A stretch of DNA of 63,123 nt from CAXTKD01 sp964244885 (GCA_964244885.1 CAXTKD010000018.1:1-63123); one strand, 5' to 3'; shown: positions 1-8,508, counted from the first letter of the stretch. The notes: generated by a model from the sequence alone, not told the origin. Numbers and translations are program-made.

Positions 1-842
1 TCGACCTGTTCGACGTCGCCGAAATCTTCAAGACCACGCCCTATATCGCCGACCTCAAGCCCGGCGGCCGTTATGTCGCGAAGGACATGTACGAGGCGGG
101 CGGCATCTACATGCTGATGAAGACGCTGCATGCGGAGGGGCTGCTCCACGGCGACTGCATGACCGTCACCGGCAAGACGCTCGCCGAGAACATCGACGAG
201 GTGACGTGGAACCCCGACCAGAAGGTGATCTACGACGCGCGCACGCCGATCAGCCCGACGGGCGGCGTCGTCGGCCTCACCGGCTCGCTCGCCCCGGAGG
301 GCGCGATCGTCAAGGTCGCAGGCATGCACGTGCTGCAGTTCGAAGGCCCGGCGCGGGTGTTCGACTGCGAGGAGGACTGCTTCGCCGCGGTCGAAGCGCG
401 GGACTACCAGGAGGGCGAGGTCCTGATCATCCGCTATGAAGGCCCCAAGGGCGGGCCGGGCATGCGCGAGATGCTGTCGACCACTGCCGCGATCTATGGC
501 CAGGGCATGGGCGACAAGGTCGCGCTGATCACCGACGGACGGTTTTCCGGCGCGACGCGCGGATTTTGCATCGGCCATGTCGGCCCGGAGGCGGCCGAGG
601 GTGGGCCGATCGGGCTGATCCAGAACGGCGACCGCATCCGCATCGACGCGGAAGCCGGGACCATCGACCTGCTGGTTCCGGACGAGGTGCTGGCCGCCCG
701 CCGCGCCGTTTGGACGCCGCGCAAGACAGACTACCAGTCGGGCGCCCTCTGGAAATACGCCCAACTGGTCGGCCCCGCCCGCGCCGGCGCGGTGACGCAC
801 CCGGGCGCCGCCGCCGAGACGCATGTCTACGCGGATATCTAG
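1..842 (+). CDS. ilvD: Dihydroxy-acid dehydratase, C-terminal part
   Basis: Partial gene; the reading frame is already open at the left edge, so the N-terminus and the early iron-sulphur cysteines lie outside. IlvD dehydrates 2,3-dihydroxy acids to 2-oxo acids in valine, leucine and isoleucine synthesis. The visible 280 codons contain the family signatures KTTPYIADLKPGGRY, the ligand region RYEGPKGGPGMREM, and TDGRFSGATRGF, whose serine is the proposed catalytic base in this family. The gene ends at a TAG about 10 bp before a palindromic repeat. IlvD/Edd relatives that act on sugar acids share these motifs, so dihydroxy-acid dehydratase is preferred but not proven by this fragment. Confidence 0.93.
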   Translation, partial: DLFDVAEIFKTTPYIADLKPGGRYVAKDMYEAGGIYMLMKTLHAEGLLHGDCMTVTGKTLAENIDEVTWNPDQKVIYDARTPISPTGGVVGLTGSLAPEGAIVKVAGMHVLQFEGPARVFDCEEDCFAAVEARDYQEGEVLIIRYEGPKGGPGMREMLSTTAAIYGQGMGDKVALITDGRFSGATRGFCIGHVGPEAAEGGPIGLIQNGDRIRIDAEAGTIDLLVPDEVLAARRAVWTPRKTDYQSGALWKYAQLVGPARAGAVTHPGAAAETHVYADI

Positions 843-851
843 CGATCTCTC

Positions 852-952
852 GCCCCTCCCCTTCAGGGGAGGGGATGGGGGTGGGGGCCATCCGCGCGCT
901 CTGAGTCTGGCCCCGGTCCCCCACCCCAACCCCTCCCCTGAAGGGGAGGGGC
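852..952. repeat. Dispersed palindromic repeat, CCCCTCCCC family
   Basis: Imperfect inverted repeat of about 100 bp. The outer arms read cccctccccttcaggggagg and its near mirror; the inner arms are gggggtggggg and ccccaccccaac. A second member lies at 13593-13702. It can fold as a long double hairpin between ilvD and the next gene, so it may end ilvD transcription. Its right arm ends in ggggagggg only a few bases before the ATG of the hydrate-repair gene and may act as that gene's ribosome binding site. Confidence 0.85.
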
Positions 953-953
953 T

Positions 954-2321
954 ATGACATCGCCCATCGTCACCGCCGCCGAGATGCGCGCGGCCGAGGC
1001 CGCCGCCATCGCCTCCGGCACCTCCGCCGACACCCTGATGCAGCGCGCCGGCGAGGCCGCCGCCCGCGCCATCGCCGCCTATGCCGGCCCGGCCCCGGCG
1101 CTCGTCTTCTGCGGCCCGGGCAACAACGGCGGCGACGGCTATGTCGTCGCCCGCGAACTCGCCGCGCTCGGCTGGCCCGTCCGCGTCGCGACGCTTGAAA
1201 GCCCGACAACCGAGACCGCCAAGAAGGCCGCGAGCCGCTGGGCTGGCCCCACCGAACCCCTCGGCCCGGGTACCGCCCCCGCGCCGATCCTGATCGACGC
1301 ACTGTTCGGCATCGGCCTCACCCGCCCGGTCGATGCGCCCGACCTCCTCCGTCTCGGTCGTCTTGCTTACATCCGCATCGCCATCGACCTCCCTAGCGGC
1401 GTCTCGACGGACAATGGCGCGCTCCTCTCGCCGCCCATCGCCTGCGACCTCACCATCACCTTCGGCGCCCTGAAGCCGGCGCACGTCCTCCATCCCGCCG
1501 CCGCCTTCATGGGCCGCGTCGTCGTCGCCGACATCGGCACCGCGCACGCCTCCACCCTAACCACCATCGCGCCGCCCGAGCTGCCGTCGCTCGCCCCGAC
1601 CGCGCACAAGTTCGAGCGCGGCCATGTCGCGGTGCTCTCCGGCCCGTTCCACGCCACCGGCGCCGCGCGCCTGTCTGCCGCCGGCGCGGCGCGGATCGCG
1701 GGCTATGTGACGGTCCTGTCCTCCGGCAGCGCGCTCGCCGCCAACGCCGCGCATTTGACCTCGACTGTCCTCCGCCGCGCCGACACGCCCGAGCAGATCG
1801 CCGCCGCGCTCGCCAAGGTCGACGCCGTCGTCGCCGGCCCCGGCCTCGGCGACGACCGCGACAAGCTCCTCGCCGTGCTCGGCACCGGCAAACCGGTGGT
1901 CCTCGACGCCGACGCCTTCACCCTGTTCGCCGACACGCCCGACGCCCTGTTCGCCGCGATCCAAGCCCCCGCCGTCCTCACCCCGCACGAAGGCGAGTTC
2001 GTCCGCATGTTCGGCGCGCTCCCCGGCAGCAAGATCCACCGCGCCCGCGCCGCCGCCGCGCGGGCCGGCGCGGTGGTCGTGCTCAAGGGCGCGGACACCG
2101 TCGTCGCCGCGCCCGATGGCCGCGCCGCCGTCAACCGCGACGCCCCGCCGAGCGTCGCAACCGCCGGCTCGGGCGACGTGCTGAGCGGCGTCATCGCGGC
2201 GCTCCTCGCGCGCGGCCTGAGTCCCTTCGACGCCGCCTGCGCCGGTGTCGCGCTCCACAGCCGCGCCGGCCGGCGCGCTGGCCCCGGCCTGATCGCCGAC
2301 GACCTGCCGCGCTTCCTGTGA
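954..2321 (+). CDS. nnr: Bifunctional NAD(P)H-hydrate epimerase / ADP-dependent NAD(P)H-hydrate dehydratase
   Basis: Repairs damaged NADH and NADPH hydrates: the N-terminal YjeF_N domain interconverts R and S hydrates and the C-terminal ribokinase-like domain dehydrates the S form with ADP. The 455-residue length fits the fused bacterial form. The epimerase loop GPGNNGGDGYVVAR is at residues 54-67, followed by DALFGIG and IDLPSGVSTD. The dehydratase end carries AGSGDVLSGVIAALLARG, the phosphate-binding helix. The ATG at 954 has no other Shine-Dalgarno candidate than the purine-rich arm of the preceding repeat. The stop overlaps the GTG of the next gene (GTGA), implying translational coupling. 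Confidence 0.95.
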   Translation: MTSPIVTAAEMRAAEAAAIASGTSADTLMQRAGEAAARAIAAYAGPAPALVFCGPGNNGGDGYVVARELAALGWPVRVATLESPTTETAKKAASRWAGPTEPLGPGTAPAPILIDALFGIGLTRPVDAPDLLRLGRLAYIRIAIDLPSGVSTDNGALLSPPIACDLTITFGALKPAHVLHPAAAFMGRVVVADIGTAHASTLTTIAPPELPSLAPTAHKFERGHVAVLSGPFHATGAARLSAAGAARIAGYVTVLSSGSALAANAAHLTSTVLRRADTPEQIAAALAKVDAVVAGPGLGDDRDKLLAVLGTGKPVVLDADAFTLFADTPDALFAAIQAPAVLTPHEGEFVRMFGALPGSKIHRARAAAARAGAVVVLKGADTVVAAPDGRAAVNRDAPPSVATAGSGDVLSGVIAALLARGLSPFDAACAGVALHSRAGRRAGPGLIADDLPRFL

Positions 2322-3511
2322 GCAGCCCTGTCATCCGGCTCGCCTCGCGCGGCGACGGCGTCACCGCGGACGGCCGCTATCTCTCCGGCGTCGCCCCGGG
2401 CGACGTCGTCGAGGACGACGGCACGATCACCCCGGGGACGCACCGGGCGCTGCCGCCCTGCCGCCACTTCCCCGAATGCGGCGGCTGCCAGATGCAGCAC
2501 GTCGACGACGCGGCCTATGCCGACTTCGTCACCGGCCGCATCGTCCACGCCATCAACGCCGCGGGTGTCGACATCGGCACCCTCGAGCCCGTCCACCTCT
2601 CCCCGCCGCGCACCCGCCGCCGCGCCTCGCTCCGCGCGCTCCGCCGCGGCAGGACGCTCATCCTCGGCTTCAACAGCGAGCGCAGCCACGAGATCGTCGA
2701 CATGCTGGAATGCCATGTCCTGCGCCCGGATCTGTTCGCGCTCGTCGCCCCGCTCCGCGCGCTGATCGGCGGCCTCCTCAAGGACAAGCAGGCGGCGGGC
2801 GTGCTTCTGACCGCGACCGAGGCCGGCCCCGACGTCCTCCTCACCAACATCGACCCGCGCCCCTTCGCCGCCGCCGAGGCGCTGGCGCTGTTCGCGAGCA
2901 GCCACAGCCTCGCGCGCCTGTCGGTCGAAACCCCCGCCGGCATCGAGACCGTCGCCGAGGCGCAGCAGCCGATCGTCCGCTTCGGCGGCGTCCCCGTCGC
3001 GCTGCCGCCCGCCGCCTTCCTCCAGGCGACGGTGGACGGAGAGGGCGCTCTCCAGGCCGCCGTCGCCGCGATCACCGAGAGGACAGCGCGGGTCGCCGAC
3101 CTGTTCTGCGGCCTCGGCACCTTCGCGCTGCCCGCCGCGTCTTCGGCCAAGGTCTACGCCGCCGACGCCGCGCGCGACGCCGTTGCCGCGCTCGACTCCG
3201 CCGCGAAGCGCTCGGGAAAGCCGCTCGCCACCGCGCACCGCGACCTCTTCCGCCGCCCACTGACCGCCGCCGAGCTTGGCGCCTTCGACGCCGTCATCCT
3301 CGACCCGCCGCGCGCCGGCGCAGTCGCTCAGGTCGCGGAGCTGGCGCGCTCGACCGTGCCGCGCATCGCCTACGTCTCGTGCAATCCCAACACCTTCGCG
3401 CGCGATGCCGCGGTGCTCTCCGCCGCCGGATACCGGCTGGAGCGCCTGTGGCCGGTCGGCCAGTTCCGCTGGTCCACCCACGTCGAACTGGTCGCCGCCT
3501 TCGTCCGGTGA
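2318..3511 (+). CDS. Class I SAM-dependent RNA (uracil-5-)-methyltransferase, RumA/RlmD type
   Basis: 397-residue member of the RumA/TrmA family, which makes 5-methyluridine in rRNA or tRNA. The N-terminus resembles a TRAM RNA-binding domain. Cysteines 48, 54 and 57 (CRHFPECGGC) plus a later LECH cysteine fit the [4Fe-4S] cluster of RumA enzymes. The methyltransferase end has DLFCGLGTFALP (SAM loop), ILDPPRAGA and YVSCNPNTFARD, with the catalytic cysteine in SCNP. The start is GTG at 2318, overlapping the upstream stop by four bases, so the two genes are co-transcribed. Which uridine it modifies (23S U747 or U1939) cannot be read from sequence. Confidence 0.92.
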   Translation: MSSPVIRLASRGDGVTADGRYLSGVAPGDVVEDDGTITPGTHRALPPCRHFPECGGCQMQHVDDAAYADFVTGRIVHAINAAGVDIGTLEPVHLSPPRTRRRASLRALRRGRTLILGFNSERSHEIVDMLECHVLRPDLFALVAPLRALIGGLLKDKQAAGVLLTATEAGPDVLLTNIDPRPFAAAEALALFASSHSLARLSVETPAGIETVAEAQQPIVRFGGVPVALPPAAFLQATVDGEGALQAAVAAITERTARVADLFCGLGTFALPAASSAKVYAADAARDAVAALDSAAKRSGKPLATAHRDLFRRPLTAAELGAFDAVILDPPRAGAVAQVAELARSTVPRIAYVSCNPNTFARDAAVLSAAGYRLERLWPVGQFRWSTHVELVAAFVR

Positions 3512-3593
3512 CGTTTTTACGACAAGTCAGTTGCAGTTAATCCCGGCGCGTCTAAGCTGCACTGCAGCAACAGCGATACCGGGGGGTGCCGCC

Positions 3594-4013
3594 ATGTTCG
3601 TAGCGTCTGGTCTGACACGCGGGTCCGCCGTTCCGGCGGTCGTTCTGATGATGGGCAATCCGGCGCTCGCCGCCGCCCGCATCATCTTCCTCGAATGCGA
3701 GATCGACGCGCCGGTCGAAACGGTGTTCGCCGCCTGGGCCGACCAGATCGCCGGCGAAGGCCAGCACATCATCGCGCAGGACACCCACGCGCTCCTCACC
3801 GTGGAATGGGCGCTGCCGACCCCCGCGCTCCACCGCCACCGCACCAGCCTGACACTGACCTTCGAGCGCCGCGGCTCCGCGCGGACCACCATGACGATCA
3901 CCCACGCCGGCTTCGGCAAGGGCGAGGCGTGGGACGAGGCGCTCGCCTGGTTCGCGCAGGGGTGGCCGGCTGTGGCGGCGGAGATGAAGGCGGCGATCGA
4001 GGCGGGGCAGTAA
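3594..4013 (+). CDS. Secreted SRPBCC (START-like) domain protein
   Basis: 139 residues. The first 29 or so look like a signal peptide ending near NPALAAA. The rest resembles the AHSA1-type SRPBCC fold: a first strand with EIDAPVETVFAAWAD, a middle TSLTLTFE strand, and a long C-terminal helix after GFGKGEAWDEALAWF, a typical family signature. These proteins bind hydrophobic ligands; no substrate can be inferred. A longer in-frame version reaches back to 3276 but overlaps the methyltransferase gene; the ATG at 3594 immediately precedes the signal peptide and is preferred, although its upstream GGGGGG is a poor Shine-Dalgarno. The gene ends one base before a palindromic repeat. Confidence 0.75.
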   Translation: MFVASGLTRGSAVPAVVLMMGNPALAAARIIFLECEIDAPVETVFAAWADQIAGEGQHIIAQDTHALLTVEWALPTPALHRHRTSLTLTFERRGSARTTMTITHAGFGKGEAWDEALAWFAQGWPAVAAEMKAAIEAGQ

Positions 4014-4149
4014 TTCCCTCGCCCGCCTGCGGGAGAGGGCGACTCGCGGCAGCGAGCGGGGTGAGGGAAAGCTCTGACTCCGGCGCTGCTCGCGCTGTCG
4101 CGCTTCGCCCCTCACCCCAACCCTCTCCCGCAAGCGGGAGAGGGAGATT
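4014..4149. repeat. Dispersed palindromic repeat, CTCTCCCGCAAGCGGGAG family
   Basis: Inverted repeat of about 135 bp between two convergent genes. The outer arms are attccctcgcccgcctgcgg and its counterpart ctctcccgcaagcgggagag; the inner arms contain ggtgaggg and ccctcaccccaac. Related copies are at 7074-7203 and 54311-54446. It abuts both flanking stop codons, which suits a bidirectional terminator. Confidence 0.85.
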
Positions 4150-4575
4150 CTAAAACACCACCATCCCCGCATGCACCGTCAGCGCGAGCAGCGCCAAGGT
4201 GCTCAGTGCGAACAGCGCGAAGCGGAAGCGGATGATGTTCACCGTGCCTTGCACGAGGCTGTGGAGGATGCGCAGGAGCGCATAGGCCCAGGCCAGCTCG
4301 GCATTCAGTCCGCCGCCCGCGCCCAGCACCGCCAGGGTCAGGCAGATCGCGTAGAACAGCGTCGGCTGCTCCATCAGGTGGATGTAATTGTGCGCCTTCC
4401 ACTGCGTCGCGTGGGGCAGCACACCGTCGAGTCCGCCCGGCTTGCTGCCGCGCGCCCGGCCGAGATCGATGCCCGCCGCCTTCATCGCGGGCAGCCGTGT
4501 TGCGACCATCCAGACCAGCACGAGAAGCGACCAGGCGACGAGCATGACCACCGGCTGCAGGATATTCAGTTCCAT
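4150..4575 (-). CDS. MAPEG family membrane protein
   Basis: 141 residues with about four hydrophobic helices (around 7-25, 70-90, 95-112 and 118-138), the layout of MAPEG proteins (membrane-associated proteins in eicosanoid and glutathione metabolism). KAHNYIHLMEQPTLFYA matches the conserved helix-2 region where MAPEG members carry N..E..P, and RILHSLVQGTVN resembles the helix-3 RxxHS motif. Bacterial members are often glutathione-dependent transferases or peroxidases, but the substrate here is unknown. Transcribed in the same direction as, and just downstream of, an HxlR regulator gene. A second MAPEG gene is at 34237. Confidence 0.8.
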   Translation of the reverse strand: MELNILQPVVMLVAWSLLVLVWMVATRLPAMKAAGIDLGRARGSKPGGLDGVLPHATQWKAHNYIHLMEQPTLFYAICLTLAVLGAGGGLNAELAWAYALLRILHSLVQGTVNIIRFRFALFALSTLALLALTVHAGMVVF

Positions 4576-4648
4576 CGAAGGCTTCCCCCAAAAAGGGCAG
4601 AAATCTGCGCCCGGCCCGATCGTTCCTCAATCGAAACGAAGCCGGGCG

Positions 4649-5038
4649 TCAGCCTGCCGCCCGCGAGTCGAAGGCGCGCCGCGCCGCCTCGATCCGCTCG
4701 AGATTTGCCGCCGCCCACGACCACACGCCGCAAAAGGCGTCGCTCAGCGTGTTGCCGAGCGGGGTCAGTCGGTACTCGACGCGCGGCGGGATGACGGGGT
4801 GGATCGTCCGCACGACCAGCCCGTCGCGCTCCATCGCGCGCAGCGTTTGGGTCAGCATCTTCTGGCTGATCCCTTCCACCAACCTGCCGATCTTCGTGAA
4901 GCGCAGCTCGCCGTTCTCCTCGAGCACCTCGAGGATCAGCAGCGTCCACTTGTCGGCGACGCGGCCAATCACCTCGGTCACCAGCGCCTCGACGCGGGGG
5001 TCGATCTCTTGCGGGTAGGTGTGGGCGGCCTCGGTCAC
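4649..5038 (-). CDS. HxlR-family winged-helix transcriptional regulator
   Basis: 129 residues. DKWTLLILEVL near residue 29 and the run KIGRLVEGISQKMLTQTL followed by ERDGLVVR and VEYRLTPLG are the hallmarks of HxlR winged-helix regulators, which often sense electrophiles or redox state. It lacks the conserved N-terminal cysteine (around position 10) of thiol-sensing HypR/YodB types. Starts at GTG 5038 behind an AGAGAG Shine-Dalgarno. It is divergent from an oxidoreductase gene with about 100 bp between starts, so it probably controls that gene from the shared intergenic region. Confidence 0.9.
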   Translation of the reverse strand: MTEAAHTYPQEIDPRVEALVTEVIGRVADKWTLLILEVLEENGELRFTKIGRLVEGISQKMLTQTLRAMERDGLVVRTIHPVIPPRVEYRLTPLGNTLSDAFCGVWSWAAANLERIEAARRAFDSRAAG

Positions 5039-5141
5039 GGTATCACTCTCTTTTGGGTAAGTATGATTATTTCGGGTGCCTTCTTCCGTTCCGATCGTAT
5101 CGGCCTAGATCGGCTCCGGCAACACACACGGAGAGACGTTC

Positions 5142-5900
5142 ATGAAGACCAGCGGCAACACCATCCTCATCACCGGCGGCGGTTCGGGCATCGGCGAGGC
5201 GCTGGCGCATCGCTTCCACGACGCCGGCAACACTGTCATCGTCGCGGGTCGCCGGCAAGAGGCGCTCGCCGCCGCCGCCGCGGGCCGCGCCAACATCCAT
5301 GCGATGACGCTCGACATCGACAGCGCCGAGGGGGTCGCGGACTTCGCGCGCCGCCTCCTCGCCGAGCACCCGGCGGTCAACGTGCTGATCAACAATGCCG
5401 GGATCATGCGCTACGAGGCGTTCGGCGCGAAGCGCGACCTGGCCGAGGCGGAGGCGATGATCACGACCAACCTGCTTGGTCCCATTCGCCTGACCGATGC
5501 GCTGATCGATCACCTCGCCGCGCAGGCCGACGCGGCGATCGTCAATGTCAGCTCGGGGCTGGCGTTCGTGCCGCTGGTCTCGACTCCCACCTACTCGGCG
5601 ACCAAAGCCGCGATCCACTCCTACACCCTGTCGCTGCGCGAGGCCCTGAAGGGGCGGGTCGAGGTGATAGAACTGGCGCCGCCGGCGGTTCAGACCGGGC
5701 TGACGCCTGGCCAGGAAAGCCGCGAGGGCTATCAGCCGCTCGCGGCGTTCGCGGACGAGGTCATGGCGCTGTTCGGGCAGGCGCCGACCCCGGCCGAGAT
5801 TCTGGTCGAGGCGGTCAAGCCGCTTCGCTTCGCCGAGGCGAACGGCCAGCTCGAGGCGACCATCGCGATGGTCGCCGAGTTCGCCAAGCCGAACCCCTGA
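5142..5900 (+). CDS. Short-chain dehydrogenase/reductase (DltE-like)
   Basis: 252-residue classical SDR. The nucleotide-binding GGGSGIGEA is at residues 10-18, NNAG follows the fourth strand, and the catalytic set is Ser in NVSSG with Tyr and Lys in YSATKAA. It resembles the DltE/YbbO-like group of NAD(P)-dependent oxidoreductases; the substrate is unknown. ATG 5142 is preceded by GGAGAG. It is transcribed divergently from the HxlR regulator, an arrangement seen for detoxifying reductases under HxlR control. Ends just upstream of a strong bidirectional terminator. Confidence 0.9.
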   Translation: MKTSGNTILITGGGSGIGEALAHRFHDAGNTVIVAGRRQEALAAAAAGRANIHAMTLDIDSAEGVADFARRLLAEHPAVNVLINNAGIMRYEAFGAKRDLAEAEAMITTNLLGPIRLTDALIDHLAAQADAAIVNVSSGLAFVPLVSTPTYSATKAAIHSYTLSLREALKGRVEVIELAPPAVQTGLTPGQESREGYQPLAAFADEVMALFGQAPTPAEILVEAVKPLRFAEANGQLEATIAMVAEFAKPNP

Positions 5901-5911
5901 CCAGTAAAAGC

Positions 5912-5935
5912 GGCGGCCGGGGCGACCCGGCCGCC
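5912..5935. terminator. Bidirectional intrinsic terminator
   Basis: Perfect 9-bp stem ggcggccgg / ccggccgcc with a 6-base loop, followed on the plus strand by cccttt. Read on the minus strand the stem is followed by gctttt. It lies between the convergent SDR and deoxyhypusine-synthase-like genes. Confidence 0.75.
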
Positions 5936-5942
5936 CTTTCCG

Positions 5943-6992
5943 TCAGTCGAACGATGCGCCCCAGCGGCGCTTGATGCGGTCCTTCCACAGCCCGCGGTGA
6001 TAGGCATCGCTCGCCAGCAGCGGCATCACCGAGCCCGCTTCCGCGAACACCATCTGCTCGATGCCGGTGTTGACCTTGCCCCAGCTCGCCGCTTCTTGGA
6101 GCGTCGAGGAGGAGCAGGCGCCGTCGCGCACGTCCGCCACAGTGATCTGCACGGCGTATTTGTGCACCTGCACGTCGTCGTGGCCGAGGATTTCGGCGCA
6201 GACGACGGTGTCCTGGATGAAGTTCTTCGGCACGCCGCCGCCAATCATCAGCAGGCCCGTCGTCCCCGCCTCGATCTTGATCTCGGTGAGCTCGCGAAAG
6301 TCGGCGATGGCGTCCAGCACCATGTAGGGCTTTCCCAGCTTCATGCGATCGACCTGGTGCTTGACGAGCCCGAAGCCCGCCGACGAGTCGACGAACGCCG
6401 GGCAGAAGATCGGCACGTCATGCTCGTAGGCGAGCTTGACGAGGCTGTTGTCCTTCTTGCCGTGTACGGTGAGATACTTGCCCATCTCGCGGATGAACTC
6501 GCGGCTCGAATAGGCGCGCGGCTCCAGCGTCTCGGCGATCTCGAAGATCGTGTGGTCGACGTGCTGGAGCTGCTCCTCGTCGATATAGGTGTCGTAGATC
6601 CGGTCGATCAGCAGCGAGCGGAGCGTATCGTCGTCCGGCACCTCGAGCGCCTGATAATGCTTGTGGCCGAGCCCTTCGAAGAAATCCATGTCGACGATGG
6701 TCGCGCCGGTGGCGACGACGCCGTCGATCATGTTGTTGCGCAGCAGCTCGGCATAGAGGTCCATGCAGCCGCCGGCGCTGGTCGATCCCGCGATCACCAG
6801 GAAGATCGTACAGTCCTTGTCGGCCAGCATCTGGTTGTAGATGTCCGTGGCGCGGCCGAGGTCGCGGCTGGTGAAGCTCATCTTCTTCATCGCGTCCACA
6901 ATCGGCCGCGCGTCGAACTTGGTGATGTCGATATGCTCGACGGTGGTCGAGAGCAGCTCGGCCTTGCGGGTGTCGTTGATCGCGGTGGTCAT
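5943..6992 (-). CDS. Deoxyhypusine synthase-like protein, probable homospermidine synthase
   Basis: 349 residues across the whole deoxyhypusine synthase fold: an NAD-binding GSTSAGG region, GATIVDMDFFEGLG, and the active-site lysine in SWGKVN (about Lys306), equivalent to the lysine that forms the enzyme-imine intermediate in the eukaryotic enzyme. Bacteria have no eIF5A, and related bacterial proteins make homospermidine or other polyamines from putrescine, so that is the inferred job. It follows the ornithine decarboxylase gene on the same strand, so putrescine production and use are linked. A GGAGA ribosome binding site precedes ATG 6992. A palindromic repeat separates the two genes and may reduce read-through. 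Confidence 0.85.
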   Translation of the reverse strand: MTTAINDTRKAELLSTTVEHIDITKFDARPIVDAMKKMSFTSRDLGRATDIYNQMLADKDCTIFLVIAGSTSAGGCMDLYAELLRNNMIDGVVATGATIVDMDFFEGLGHKHYQALEVPDDDTLRSLLIDRIYDTYIDEEQLQHVDHTIFEIAETLEPRAYSSREFIREMGKYLTVHGKKDNSLVKLAYEHDVPIFCPAFVDSSAGFGLVKHQVDRMKLGKPYMVLDAIADFRELTEIKIEAGTTGLLMIGGGVPKNFIQDTVVCAEILGHDDVQVHKYAVQITVADVRDGACSSSTLQEAASWGKVNTGIEQMVFAEAGSVMPLLASDAYHRGLWKDRIKRRWGASFD

Positions 6993-7073
6993 GTTTCAAA
7001 TCTCCAGTTCGAAAGCTGGCCCGGCGCTCCGAAGAACGCCGCCCGCGGCCGGAGTGTCCGGCGCCGAACGGGT

Positions 7074-7203
7074 AATTCCCTCGCCCGCTTGCAGGAGAGG
7101 GAGGGGCCCAGCGAAGCTGGGAGGGTGAGGGGACGGCGGCGCCGCTCGCGCTGCGCGCGTCGCCCCTCACCCCAACCCTCTCCCGCAAGCGGGAGAGGGA
7201 GCT
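7074..7203. repeat. Dispersed palindromic repeat, CTCTCCCGCAAGCGGGAG family
   Basis: Second copy of the repeat at 4014-4149, same orientation: attccctcgcccgcttgcag at the left and ctctcccgcaagcgggagag at the right, with gggtgagggg and cccctcacccc inside. It lies between the two polyamine genes and ends six bases from the decarboxylase stop codon. Confidence 0.85.
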
Positions 7204-7208
7204 TTAGG

Positions 7209-8402
7209 TTAGTTCGACTTCAACCGCGTGACATTCGAACGCACGGGCTCAACCTCGACTTCGCCGTACACCGTCGCCATCGGCTCGTCGGTAACGATAT
7301 GCGTTTCCTGCTCGCCGAAGCCATTGAACTTCGTCCGCATTGCCGCACCATAGGCGCCGAGCATCCCGACCTCGAGATAGTCGCCGGCCTGGACGTCGCC
7401 CGGCAGCTCGAACGGCCCGCGCATGAAGTCCATGTCGTCGCAGGTCGGGCCGTAGAAGCTGAACTCCATCGGCCGGGTGTGCGATTCCGGCTCGCGCAGC
7501 AGCGAGACCGGAAAGCGCCAGTCGACATGCGCCGCATCGAACAGCGAGCCATAGGCGCCGTCGTTGATGTACAGCACGTCGCCGCGCCGCTTCTCCACCC
7601 GCACCAGCACGCTGGCGTATTCGGCGGAGAGGGCGCGGCCGGGCTCGGCCCACAGCTCGGCGCTGTAGGAGATCGGCAGCGCCTCGAAGGCGCGGTGGAT
7701 GACCTCGAAATAGGCCTCGATCGGCCCCGGCTCCATGCCCGGGTAGATCGACGGAAAGCCGCCGCCGACATCGACGACGTCGACGGTGACGCCCGCCATG
7801 ACGATCGACGCCCGGACCATCGCCATCGCTTCGGAGTAAGCCTGCGGGCTCATCGCCTGGCTGCCGACGTGGAAGCAGACGCCGAGCGCGTCCGCCGCCT
7901 GCCTTGCAGCGAGCAGCAGCGACGGCGCCTCGTCGGTGCTCGCACCGAACTTCGACGCGAGGCTCAGCTTCGAATGCGCCGAGGACACGCGGAGGCGGAC
8001 GCAGAGCGTCAGGTCGGTCGCCGCGTCGGTCGCCGCGACGATCTTCTCCAGCTCCTCATGCGTGTCGAGCGAGAAGGTGCGCACGCCCATCTGATAGGCC
8101 TCGGCGATCGCCTCCGGGCTCTTCACGGGGTGCATGAAGCACAGCGTCGCCTCCGGCAGCGTCTCGCGGACGAGGCGCACTTCGGCGATCGAGGCGACAT
8201 CGTAATGCGTGATGCCGTTCTCGAACAAAACCTTCAGCAGGTCCGGCGAGGGATTGGCCTTCACCGCATACATCGTCAGCCCCGGAAACTTCTCCGAAAA
8301 GAAGCGGGCTGCACGCGCTGCGGCATGCGGACGAACGAGCGTGACCGGCTGTGACGGTCGCAGGGCGGTTGCTAGCCCCAGCGCGTTATTGTGCTTGTGC
8401 AA
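7209..8402 (-). CDS. Ornithine (or lysine/ornithine) decarboxylase, PLP fold type III
   Basis: Decarboxylates ornithine to putrescine. Fold III signatures: YAVKANP with the PLP lysine at about residue 48, HVGSQ, DVGGGFPS (phosphate-binding glycines), EPGRALS, and the C-terminal GPTCDDMD whose cysteine and aspartates complete the dimer active site. The length of 397 matches short bacterial eukaryote-like decarboxylases. A longer frame begins at 8435, but TTG 8402 sits 9 bases behind a clear GGAGG and is preferred. Acts upstream of the deoxyhypusine-synthase-like gene. Relatives may also accept lysine or diaminopimelate; the specificity helix was not resolved. Confidence 0.9.
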   Translation of the reverse strand: MHKHNNALGLATALRPSQPVTLVRPHAAARAARFFSEKFPGLTMYAVKANPSPDLLKVLFENGITHYDVASIAEVRLVRETLPEATLCFMHPVKSPEAIAEAYQMGVRTFSLDTHEELEKIVAATDAATDLTLCVRLRVSSAHSKLSLASKFGASTDEAPSLLLAARQAADALGVCFHVGSQAMSPQAYSEAMAMVRASIVMAGVTVDVVDVGGGFPSIYPGMEPGPIEAYFEVIHRAFEALPISYSAELWAEPGRALSAEYASVLVRVEKRRGDVLYINDGAYGSLFDAAHVDWRFPVSLLREPESHTRPMEFSFYGPTCDDMDFMRGPFELPGDVQAGDYLEVGMLGAYGAAMRTKFNGFGEQETHIVTDEPMATVYGEVEVEPVRSNVTRLKSN

Positions 8403-8479
8403 TTCAAGGGACCTCCAAGGGGCGGTTGACACCAACGCTGCCTTGCGTTTGGAAGTCCTCTCATGGGGCAGCGGCGCGC

Positions 8480-8508
8480 TACATAGGATCCGCAGCCCCC
8501 CATGTAAA
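8480..8508 (-). promoter_or_regulatory. Predicted sigma-70-type promoter for the polyamine genes
   Basis: On the minus strand TTTACA (8508-8503) is separated by exactly 17 bases from TATGTA (8485-8480). Transcription would begin near 8473, giving a leader of about 70 nt to the TTG start at 8402. Confidence 0.5.

Noticed and set aside
5943..6992. True deoxyhypusine synthase acting on eIF5A
   Set aside because: Bacteria have no eIF5A; the adjacent ornithine decarboxylase favours a polyamine role.
5997..8354. Very long plus-strand reading frame (785 codons) opposite the polyamine genes
   Set aside because: It is antisense to two well-supported enzymes; composition bias in GC-rich DNA opens such frames. 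No family motif or ribosome binding site.
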